Assembly (NCBI GenBank): GCA_014384515.1
Contig: JACNFS010000027.1
Coordinates: 1 to 6,072, forward strand
Direction: 5' to 3'
From: Dehalococcoidia bacterium
Lineage (GTDB): Bacteria; Chloroflexota; Dehalococcoidia; GIF9; UBA5629
DNA: 6,072 bases
Shown here: piece by piece, positions 1-4,939 of the stretch
How positions within the stretch are numbered: the stretch's first letter is position 1
Layout of the letters: the number at the start of each line of letters is the position of its first letter
The notes under the pieces: generated by a model
Database searches by the model: none
Told to the model about the DNA's origin: nothing
What the model saw: only the letters and a program-made list of their open reading frames with translations
Position numbers and translations under genes: made by a program

Positions 1-7
1 GAACCTA

Positions 8-36
8 TTGTCAAAGTGTACAGGATGTGTTATAGT
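8..36 (+). promoter_or_regulatory. Sigma70-like promoter of the acyl-CoA synthetase/livGF operon
   Basis: A -35 box TTGTCA (8-13) and a -10 box TATAGT (31-36) are separated by exactly 17 bp, each matching five of six consensus bases. A TG one base upstream of the -10 box (28-29) adds an extended -10 motif. Transcription would begin near 43, leaving a leader of about 23 nt that contains the Shine-Dalgarno site. No operator is recognisable, and upstream sequence is cut by the window edge. Confidence 0.75.
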
Positions 37-52
37 CTGACTGAAAAAAGAG

Positions 53-58
53 AGGAGG
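53..58 (+). promoter_or_regulatory. Ribosome binding site fixing the GTG start at 66
   Basis: AGGAGG lies 7 nt before the GTG at 66-68. No ATG or other good start with a comparable site is close by, so this site decides the non-ATG start of the acyl-CoA synthetase. Confidence 0.8.
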
Positions 59-65
59 CAAGACA

Positions 66-1784
66 GTGACATCTGAAGCTAAAGCCAAGTACCTGGAAAG
101 GCCATGGTTGAAGTTCTACCTTGAAGGGGTTCCCTCCGACATTGAAATCCCTGAGGAATCTGTGGTCGACAATTTCAACAGAATAACTGACAAATGGAAA
201 CACAAAACGGCCCTGGTATTCTACGGGCGGAAGATAAGTTACCAGGAACTAAGAGACCATGTTGACAGATTTGCCACCGCCTTGTGCGACTTAGGAATCA
301 AGAAAGGGGACAAGATTGCCTTGCTCCTCCTGAACTCGCCTCAATTCATCATAGCGTATCTCGGAGGCCTTAAGGCCGGGGCTATCTTAAGCGCGATTAG
401 CCCTGTTTATGTTAGTCCTGAAATCAAACACCAAATCGAAGACAGTGGTGCTACGACTATTGTGTGCCTGGATATTCTTTATGATGCCGTTGAAAAGGCG
501 AACGTGAAGCTAGATAGAGTCATTTTGACCAACATCACCGAATACCTGCCCAAGTTCAAGAAGATGATGGGGCAAAGCGTACTCCGAGCCGTATATCAAA
601 AAATGGCAGCACCGCCCGCTGAGGTATTCGAGAGAGAGGGGTTCTATCAATTCGAGGACCTGATTAAAAGTCATCGGCCAGAACCACCGAAAATCGAGTT
701 CAACGTCAGGGAGGACCTGGTGACGCTCCCTTATACCGGAGGGACAACGGGATTGCCCAAGGGTGCTATGATAACCCATTACAACTTCTCAGCCGCCCGA
801 CAGCTAGGCCAGGTCTTCTGGGGGGACATCATGCAGGAGGGGAACGAGACGCTGCTGGCATATCTGCCCTTCTACCATATCTACGGTCAGGCGATAATTA
901 TGATGGGTGGGCTATCTCAAGGCTACACGCTGGTGATATTTACTACCCCTGACCTCGACGATATCCTCAACGCGATAGAAAGCTACAAGGCCAGCATATT
1001 CTACGGCCTTCCATCCCTGTTTGAGGCTCTTAGAGATTATAACAGAACGGACAGGGTGAACTGGAAGCGGATAAAGGCCATCATCTGTGGTGCTGATTCC
1101 CTCCTTGAGGACACTGCAAAGGGTTGGGACCAGCGAACGGGTGCTCCCATCCATGAGGGCTGGGGCATGACTGAAACCACCTCCCTGGGTATCATGAACC
1201 CGCTTGGCAGGTCGAAGCTCGGCTCCTTTGGTATCCCTATGTCTAACACCACGGCTGGCATAGTTGACCCTGACAGCACGGAGTTTCTGCCGGTTGGCGA
1301 GACGGGCGAACTTGTCGTCAAAGGCCCGCAACTGGCAAAGGGGTACTGGAATCGGGACAAAGAGACAAAAGAGATGTTTGTGGAAATAGACGGGGAAACG
1401 TGGCTCAGAACCGGCGACCTGGCGAAAATGGACGAAGATGGTTATTTCTACTTCTACGATAGGAAGAGGGACCTGATTAAGTACAAAGGACTCAGTATCT
1501 TCGCTCGGGATATAGAAGAAGTCTTGGCCGCTCACCCCAAGGTTAAGGAGGCAGGAGTTATTGGACTGCCAGATCCAGATGTGGGTGAGAAGATCAAGGC
1601 GATTGTGGTCCTGGAGACAGAGGCGAGGGGGAAGATAACAGAAGACCAAATCATGAAGTACTGCGCCGAAAATCTGGCCCACTACAAAGTTCCCAAGATC
1701 GTCGAGTTCAGAGGCGAAGTCCCCAAGACGGATGTCGGCAAAGTATCTCGCCGGGAACTCAGAGAAGAAGAGGAGGAGGTTTGA
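66..1784 (+). CDS. AMP-forming acyl-CoA synthetase (fatty/aryl acid-CoA ligase family)
   Basis: This 572-residue cytoplasmic enzyme of the ANL superfamily should activate a carboxylic acid with ATP to an acyl-adenylate and then to the CoA thioester. The core motifs are present in order: the P-loop TGGTTGLPKG (residues 224-233), GWGMTETT (365-372) binding adenylate, WLRTGDL (446-452) with the ATP-ribose aspartate D451, the hinge region DRKRDLIKYKG (465-475), and the C-terminal PKTDVGKVSRREL with the catalytic lysine at K559. Length fits FadD-like ligases, and nothing essential is missing. The substrate cannot be read from the sequence: medium/long-chain, branched or aromatic acids all remain possible. 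It starts with GTG behind a strong Shine-Dalgarno site and is the first gene of the operon. Its acidic tail EEEEEV is encoded by GAA/GAG codons that also form the livG ribosome binding site. The stop is 1 nt before livG, implying translational coupling to the transporter ATPases. Confidence 0.93.
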   Translation: MTSEAKAKYLERPWLKFYLEGVPSDIEIPEESVVDNFNRITDKWKHKTALVFYGRKISYQELRDHVDRFATALCDLGIKKGDKIALLLLNSPQFIIAYLGGLKAGAILSAISPVYVSPEIKHQIEDSGATTIVCLDILYDAVEKANVKLDRVILTNITEYLPKFKKMMGQSVLRAVYQKMAAPPAEVFEREGFYQFEDLIKSHRPEPPKIEFNVREDLVTLPYTGGTTGLPKGAMITHYNFSAARQLGQVFWGDIMQEGNETLLAYLPFYHIYGQAIIMMGGLSQGYTLVIFTTPDLDDILNAIESYKASIFYGLPSLFEALRDYNRTDRVNWKRIKAIICGADSLLEDTAKGWDQRTGAPIHEGWGMTETTSLGIMNPLGRSKLGSFGIPMSNTTAGIVDPDSTEFLPVGETGELVVKGPQLAKGYWNRDKETKEMFVEIDGETWLRTGDLAKMDEDGYFYFYDRKRDLIKYKGLSIFARDIEEVLAAHPKVKEAGVIGLPDPDVGEKIKAIVVLETEARGKITEDQIMKYCAENLAHYKVPKIVEFRGEVPKTDVGKVSRRELREEEEEV

Positions 1785-1785
1785 A

Positions 1786-2556
1786 ATGGCACCATTCTTT
1801 GAAGTTGAAAATCTAACCAAACGCTTTGGCGGGCTGGTTGCAGTTGACGAGGTTAGCTTCAAGATAGAGAGGGATGAAATCGTCGGCCTCATCGGCCCCA
1901 ACGGTTCTGGAAAGACTACCCTGATACGGTGCATTCTCGGCATATTGAAACCTGATTCCGGGAAGGTCAGATTCAAGGGTGAAGATATTACCAGGCGCCG
2001 TTCATGGGATGTTGTCCAAAAGGGGATAGTCGGGACTTTCCAGGTGGTCAAGCCATTTCGCCGTTTACCTATTATCGCCAATGTTATGGTGGGCTGCCTC
2101 TGCCCGCGGATAACCAAGCGAGGTGAATGGGTGAAGAGGATCGAAGTCAAAGCACGGGATGCCCTGGAGTTTGTCGGGATTATGGACCTTGCCCTTGAGC
2201 CAGCTTCCATCCTGTCTCATGGGGACCTAAAACGACTGGAGGTAGCTAGGGCAATTGCCACCGAACCGGAGTTGCTTATACTTGATGAACCCTTTGGCGG
2301 GTTGAATCCCGCAGAAACGGAGCTTGTAGCCAAATCGATGAAGAGATTGCATAAGGGGGGAAGATTCGGTAGATTGCATAGCGAAGGGCCGGCTATGCTT
2401 ATCATAGAGCACAAGCTAAGTGAGCTTATGAAAATCGTCGACAGGGTGATTGTCATCAACTTTGGCCGGATTCTTATCCAGGGTACACCTGAAGAGATAT
2501 CCAAGGACAAGCAGGTAATCGAAGCCTACACGGGGAAGGAGGTGCTCATTGCTTGA
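1786..2556 (+). CDS. livG: Liv-type ABC transporter ATP-binding protein LivG
   Basis: This is one of two cytoplasmic ATPases (256 residues) of a HAAT-family importer. It shows Walker A GPNGSGKT (37-44), Q-loop Q86, the signature LSHGDLKRLEVARA (from 143), Walker B LLILDEP (163-169), a D-loop region at GGLNPAE, and the switch histidine H209 in LIIEH. LSHGD in place of LSGGQ is within the range seen in LivG, which often has S/A-Y-G-Q/D. The ATG at 1786 is chosen over an upstream in-frame start at 1732 because AGGAGGAGG sits about 7 nt before it and the family N-terminus begins at FFEVENLTKRFGG. It follows the CoA ligase by 1 nt and overlaps livF by 8 nt. The oddity is residues 187-198 (RLHKGGRFGRLH): a 9-residue insertion between Walker B and the H-loop relative to usual LivG spacing, flanked by a 10-bp direct repeat. 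All ATPase motifs are otherwise intact, so it is probably functional. Confidence 0.92.
   Translation: MAPFFEVENLTKRFGGLVAVDEVSFKIERDEIVGLIGPNGSGKTTLIRCILGILKPDSGKVRFKGEDITRRRSWDVVQKGIVGTFQVVKPFRRLPIIANVMVGCLCPRITKRGEWVKRIEVKARDALEFVGIMDLALEPASILSHGDLKRLEVARAIATEPELLILDEPFGGLNPAETELVAKSMKRLHKGGRFGRLHSEGPAMLIIEHKLSELMKIVDRVIVINFGRILIQGTPEEISKDKQVIEAYTGKEVLIA
2344..2380 (+). repeat. 10-bp direct repeat bounding a 27-bp in-frame expansion in livG
   Basis: AGATTGCATA occurs at 2344-2353 and again at 2371-2380, exactly 27 bp apart, and both encode Arg-Leu-His in frame. The sequence between the copies (encoding KGGRFG) does not resemble what follows the second copy, so only the ends repeat. Removing 27 bp restores the usual distance from the D-loop to the H-loop helix, giving KRLHSEGPAMLIIEH. 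Confidence 0.75.
2536..2543 (+). promoter_or_regulatory. Strong Shine-Dalgarno site for livF inside the livG 3' end
   Basis: AAGGAGGT lies within the last livG codons, with its GGAGG core 6 nt before the TTG at 2549. No in-frame ATG or GTG fits as well, so this site supports the TTG start and coupling of livF to livG. Confidence 0.8.
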
Positions 2557-3298
2557 AGCGAAAAACGTGACTGTCTGTTATGACACCGCCATGGTGTTAG
2601 ACGAAGCCAGTGTGAAGGTTGAGAAGGGGGAACTGGTGGGACTTGTAGGTCCTAACGGTGCCGGAAAGACCACCTTGCTGCGGGCTATAGCCGGATTGGT
2701 ACACTGGGAAAAGGAGGTCTTGAAGGGGACCAGACAGTCAGACATAACCTTTGAGGGGACCATAGAATTTGAAGGTGAGAGGATTGAAGGACTCTCCGCG
2801 TCTGAAATAGCTAAGAAAGGGCTGCTCCTTTGCCCCGAGAGAGGCAGGCCGTTTGTTGAAATGACCGTCAAGGACAACCTGCTGGCCGGTGCCTATCTTG
2901 TCAAGGACAAGCAAGAGGTTGGCAAGAGCCTGAACAGGGTCTATGAGCTGTTTCCAAGACTGAAAGAGAGGGAGAAGCAAATATCGGGGACGCTGTCCGG
3001 TGGCGAAAGGCAGATGCTGGCTATCGGAAGGGCGTTGATGCGCCAACCCAAGTTTATGCTGGTTGATGAACCCTCAAGCGGACTCGCCCCAAAGCTAAAA
3101 GAGGACTTGTTCAAACGCGTAGAAGAGATTTACCATGAACTGGGGGTTACCATACTCCTGGCTGAACAAGACATCAGCTTCGCCTTCGAGCTGTCAGGAA
3201 GGAACTACGTCATGTCGAGAGGTCACATAATCGCCCACGGAACAGCTAAGGAGTTGCTCAAAGACGAAACTATAAGGAAGACCTATCTCGGTTTATAA
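2549..3298 (+). CDS. livF: Liv-type ABC transporter ATP-binding protein LivF
   Basis: This is the second ATPase of the importer (249 residues, cytoplasmic), expected to pair with LivG. Visible motifs are Walker A GPNGAGKT (34-41), the LivF-style PE in place of a Q-loop glutamine (CPERGRPF, 95-102), signature LSGGERQMLAIGRAL (149-163), Walker B FMLVDEPSSGLAP (169-181), and AEQD (205-208). In AEQD a glutamine replaces the switch histidine, as is normal in LivF. The C-terminus RKTYLGL matches the family end. Start is TTG at 2549, set by the AAGGAGGT site and overlapping the livG stop by 8 nt. Between the helix after Walker A and the strand IEFEG there are about 14 extra residues (roughly 52-69, WEKEVLKGTRQSDITFEG region) compared with typical LivF. 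This may be a lineage trait. The 3' end takes part in a hairpin and has a displaced partial copy downstream at 3525. Confidence 0.92.
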   Translation: MLEAKNVTVCYDTAMVLDEASVKVEKGELVGLVGPNGAGKTTLLRAIAGLVHWEKEVLKGTRQSDITFEGTIEFEGERIEGLSASEIAKKGLLLCPERGRPFVEMTVKDNLLAGAYLVKDKQEVGKSLNRVYELFPRLKEREKQISGTLSGGERQMLAIGRALMRQPKFMLVDEPSSGLAPKLKEDLFKRVEEIYHELGVTILLAEQDISFAFELSGRNYVMSRGHIIAHGTAKELLKDETIRKTYLGL

Positions 3299-3322
3299 AA
3301 CAATCCCTGATAGGTCTCCTTT
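3274..3322 (+). terminator. Hairpin overlapping the livF stop (probable weak terminator)
   Basis: The 5' arm lies in the last livF codons and the 3' arm just after the stop. AGACCTATC (3279-3287) pairs perfectly with GATAGGTCT (3309-3317). The stem continues after one mismatch as AAGG (3274-3277) with CTTT (3319-3322), including one G-T pair. The loop is about 21 nt and the tail is only a short T run, so it is a weak terminator or a protective 3' structure rather than a textbook one. The similar but tighter hairpin at 3536-3571 may be its duplicated counterpart. Confidence 0.5.
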
Positions 3323-3498
3323 AATCCGTGGATTCTCCCGGGAAACCCCCGCCTGTCATTGCGAGGAGCCGCAGGCGACGTGGCAATCTCCAAAAATTGA
3401 GGCGAGATTGCTTCGCTCGTAATGACACAAAAATCTGTGAATCTAGCTTAGCACCCTTGAGGTCAGCCTTTTCAATCTGAACTCACGGATTAAGGGGG
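3316..3498. repeat. Segment bounded by a 15-bp inverted repeat (MITE-like)
   Basis: The left arm (3316-3330) and right arm (3484-3498) are inverted repeats. Ten bases are perfectly complementary (TTAATCCGTG with CACGGATTAA) and five more pair outward, two as G-T. The 183-bp segment has no credible ORF and encloses the palindromic repeat at 3354-3427. It lies between the true livF end and the displaced livF-end copy at 3525, as an inserted non-autonomous element might. No transposase or clean target duplication of the segment itself is seen, so the mobile interpretation is inference. Confidence 0.5.
3354..3427. repeat. 74-bp palindromic intergenic repeat (TGTCATTGCGAG type)
   Basis: The ends TGTCATTGCGAG (3354-3365) and CTCGTAATGACA (3416-3427) are inverted complements with one G-T pair. 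An inner stem GCAATCTC (3383-3390) pairs with GAGATTGC (3404-3411) around a 13-nt loop. Palindromes with this end sequence are familiar as dispersed intergenic repeats in several bacterial phyla, which is recalled knowledge rather than a search result. It probably folds as RNA or DNA and does not encode protein. Confidence 0.7.
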
Positions 3499-3524
3499 CT
3501 TCCCTCTCCTGCTTAGTTCAGCTT

Positions 3525-3575
3525 AGACGAAACTATAAGGCCTATCGCAGCTACAACTGCGATAGGCCTTAATCT
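3525..3575 (+). repeat. Displaced, decayed copy of the livF 3' end and its hairpin
   Basis: Sixteen bases at 3525-3540 (AGACGAAACTATAAGG) are identical to livF 3262-3277, which encode the end of KDETIRK. After a 4-nt gap CCTATC also matches (3541-3546 against 3282-3287). After a shorter loop CTGCGATAGGCCTTAATC (3557-3574) resembles CTGATAGGTCTCCTTTAATC downstream of the livF stop. The copy lacks the canonical TYLGL end and any upstream reading frame, so it is a non-coding remnant offset by 263 bp from the gene. Confidence 0.65.
3536..3571 (+). terminator. Strong hairpin, likely bidirectional terminator
   Basis: A perfect 15-bp stem, 3536-3550 against 3557-3571, closes a 6-nt loop (CTACAA). 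On the plus strand a moderately T-rich stretch follows (ATCTCTCTTAGTCTCTTAA), fitting rho-independent termination of the CoA ligase/livGF transcript about 240 nt after livF. On the minus strand it could catch read-through from livM, although only a short T run follows. Confidence 0.7.
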
Positions 3576-3609
3576 CTCTTAGTCTCTTAATATCTTAATC
3601 TCTTAATTC
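3568..3609. repeat. Imperfect 8-bp tandem repeat (CTTAATCT)
   Basis: Units CTTAATCT (3568-3575), CTTAGTCT (3578-3585), CTTAATAT (3586-3593), CTTAATCT (3594-3601) and CTTAATTC (3602-3609) are arrayed head to tail, with two extra bases after the first. The array begins in the right arm of the hairpin at 3536-3571 and supplies its T-rich tail. It is probably a slippage product. Confidence 0.65.
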
Positions 3610-3618
3610 ACTTAGTAG

Positions 3619-3657
3619 CTAGTGTAAAGAAGCGCTGCAGGCTCTACAGGTGCGGCG
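3619..3657 (-). pseudogene. Displaced fragment of the livM 3' end (zinc-ribbon knuckle)
   Basis: Twenty-three bases at 3626-3648 are identical to livM 3909-3931, in the same orientation and offset by 283 bp. Read on the minus strand in the livM frame the fragment gives RRTCRACSASLH followed by TAG, against WRHTCRACSASLYGD and TAG in livM. An in-frame TGA lies just upstream (3661-3663), so there is no gene around it. It preserves the second CX2C knuckle, showing that the livM tail sequence, or a relative of it, has been duplicated into the intergenic region. Confidence 0.65.
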
Positions 3658-3658
3658 C

Positions 3659-3798
3659 GGTCACCCGTGGGTGTCAGGTCCCCTGACCTGACCGAGCAGT
3701 GTAGGGACAGGCTCTTCAGGCCTGTCCGAAACGCATGTGTTCTTCACCACCTTGCCTGCAGGTGAAGAAGGGCGGTCACCCTTCACGTGAAGGGTGAC
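3659..3798. repeat. Cluster of consecutive palindromes between livF and livM
   Basis: Five inverted repeats follow one another: CACCC/GGGTG (3662-3673); GTCAGGTC/GACCTGAC (3673-3680, 3685-3692, 4-nt loop); GGACAGGC/GCCTGTCC (3705-3712, 3720-3727); TTCTTCACC/GGTGAAGAA (3740-3748, 3761-3769); and a perfect 24-bp palindrome at 3775-3798 centred on CACGTG. GCGGTCACCC occurs at 3657-3666 and 3772-3781. No credible gene is present. The cluster could be REP/BIME-like DNA or structured 3' RNA of the livHM transcript if that transcript reads through its terminator. Confidence 0.65.
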
Positions 3799-3830
3799 TC
3801 GCACGGGGGAAAATATGTTACCTCGGCCGA

Positions 3831-3869
3831 GAACAAAGAAAGAAAGAGGCGTCGCAGATGCGACGCCTC
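3831..3869 (-). terminator. Rho-independent terminator of livHM
   Basis: On the minus strand, 27 nt after the livM stop, GAGGCGTCGCA (3869-3859 read in reverse complement) pairs over 11 bp with TGCGACGCCTC (complement of 3856-3846) around a 2-nt loop, or 10 bp with a 4-nt loop. The T-rich tail TTTCTTTCTTTGTTC (complement of 3845-3831) follows. GC-rich stem plus T tract make this the best-formed terminator in the window. Confidence 0.85.
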
Positions 3870-3895
3870 GCCATGTTATGCTAGCCACAACATCC

Positions 3896-4939
3896 CTAGT
3901 CGCCGTACAAAGAAGCGCTGCAGGCTCTACACGTATGGCGCCAGGCTACATTGGACAGCTTGCAACGCGGGCATTGTCTCTCGATTTTATCTCGTATCCA
4001 GACGGCAATCCCTTCGGGCATGAAAAGCAAAATCAGTATCACTATGCCGGCGAAGATTATGTATCGCACCTCGGGAACAACCCGCAAGAACTCCATGAGA
4101 GGATAAAGCAAGTAAACTCCAACGAACGGTCCGTAGATGCTGACAATGCCGCCAAAAACAGTCCATATTATTGCCTGAAACGATAACGCGAGCTCCAAGG
4201 TAGAGGGGCCGGCGATTCTCATGAAGTGCGCATAGAAGCCGCCGGCGATTCCAGCGAAGAAAGCACCTACGGCGAAAGCCAGCAGCTTATATCTTATGGT
4301 GTTGATTCCACTGGCACGAGCCGCAATCTCATCCTCGCGAATAGCATGAAAAATAAGCCCGGTTCGGACCAGGCTACTTCTGGCATCGGTGAGCTTCCAC
4401 ATTATGAACACCGAGACAATCATAACCAGCGCCGAGATATAGAAATCAACCGTCTTCGACTCGGAAATGCGGTCAAGCCCGGAAATTCCTAGCTCACCAC
4501 CGGTGAAATCGGTAAAAGAAAAAATGATCCCAAGAAGGATAAGGGGAAAGGCTAAGGTTACCAGGGACAGGTAAGGGCCTCTCAGCCTTAACGCCGGCAA
4601 GCACATCAATACCCCGGCTATTACCGCGCCTAAAGCCCCGATAGGTATCGTCGCCCACGGTTGCCAGCCCAGGTGCGTATTGAGCAGAGCTGTCGTATAG
4701 GCAGCCACCCCGAAGAAGAGAGCATGGCCGAAGTTTATCTGACCGGTATAGCCGGATATAAAGTCCCAGCTAACGGCGAAGATAACAAACATATTGGCAT
4801 AGATAAGAGTGCGCAGAATGTAAGGCTGTTGTGTAAATAAAGGAATGAGAAACAGGAGCACAAGGAAGATTAGGGCAATTAGCCTCCCCGGGATAGCCAG
4901 CACATCGCCCTGGAAATCTTTAAACAGACGCCTTAGCAA
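3896..4939 (-). CDS. livM: Liv-type ABC transporter permease LivM with C-terminal zinc ribbon
   Basis: This inner-membrane permease (347 residues) should pair with LivH to form the channel of the importer. Hydrophobic segments are clear from residue 18, including about 20-35, 46-60, 97-114, 122-142, 166-181, 219-238, 251-270 and 291-307. The ATPase-contacting loop AIREDEIAARASGIN (199-213) precedes YKLLAFAVGAFFAGIAGG, and GGIVSIYGPFVG (263-274) and MPEG (307-310) are family landmarks. The protein would normally end about there. Instead it continues as RDKIERQ and then CPRCKLSNVAWRHTCRAC (323-340), a CX2C-X10-CX2C zinc ribbon expected in the cytoplasm. The start is TTG at 4939, directly abutting the livH stop, with GAGGAG 9 nt upstream; no ATG fits the N-terminus. 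It is coupled to livH and followed by a strong terminator. Its last codons are duplicated at 3619-3657. Confidence 0.9.
   Translation of the reverse strand: MLRRLFKDFQGDVLAIPGRLIALIFLVLLFLIPLFTQQPYILRTLIYANMFVIFAVSWDFISGYTGQINFGHALFFGVAAYTTALLNTHLGWQPWATIPIGALGAVIAGVLMCLPALRLRGPYLSLVTLAFPLILLGIIFSFTDFTGGELGISGLDRISESKTVDFYISALVMIVSVFIMWKLTDARSSLVRTGLIFHAIREDEIAARASGINTIRYKLLAFAVGAFFAGIAGGFYAHFMRIAGPSTLELALSFQAIIWTVFGGIVSIYGPFVGVYLLYPLMEFLRVVPEVRYIIFAGIVILILLFMPEGIAVWIRDKIERQCPRCKLSNVAWRHTCRACSASLYGD
3920..3973 (-). other. Zinc-ribbon coding segment at the livM 3' end
   Basis: Codons 323-340 of livM encode four cysteines as C323-X2-C326 and C337-X2-C340, separated by ten residues. The FCRxCGxxL-like ending (TCRACSASL) resembles the small zinc-ribbon modules often found at the ends of bacterial proteins. 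Metal binding is inferred from spacing only; SAS replaces the usual GxS after the second knuckle. Confidence 0.75.

Noticed and set aside
912..2210. A 432-codon open frame on the minus strand
   Set aside because: It lies antisense across the acyl-CoA synthetase and livG, both of which have clear catalytic motifs; its translation shows no recognisable domain and looks like codon-complement composition.
2212..2226. LSHGD signature in LivG as a possible inactivating change
   Set aside because: LivG proteins commonly deviate from LSGGQ at these positions while keeping the second glycine; Walker A, Walker B and the switch histidine are intact.
3163..3174. Missing switch histidine in LivF (AEQD)
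   Set aside because: A glutamine at this site is the normal state of LivF proteins (usually VEQN), so it is not a defect.
3354..3798. CRISPR array or tRNA gene in the repeat-rich gap
   Set aside because: The repeats are palindromes of differing sequence without regular spacers, and no cloverleaf with anticodon and acceptor arms can be drawn.
3661..3888. A 75-codon minus-strand frame starting with GTG just after the livM stop
   Set aside because: It runs through the livM terminator and the palindrome cluster, has no ribosome binding site of note, and its peptide simply follows the inverted repeats.
3787..4186. Two plus-strand frames (78 and 130 codons) in the gap and over the livM 3' end
   Set aside because: They overlap the palindromes and are antisense to well-supported livM coding sequence, with no family resemblance.
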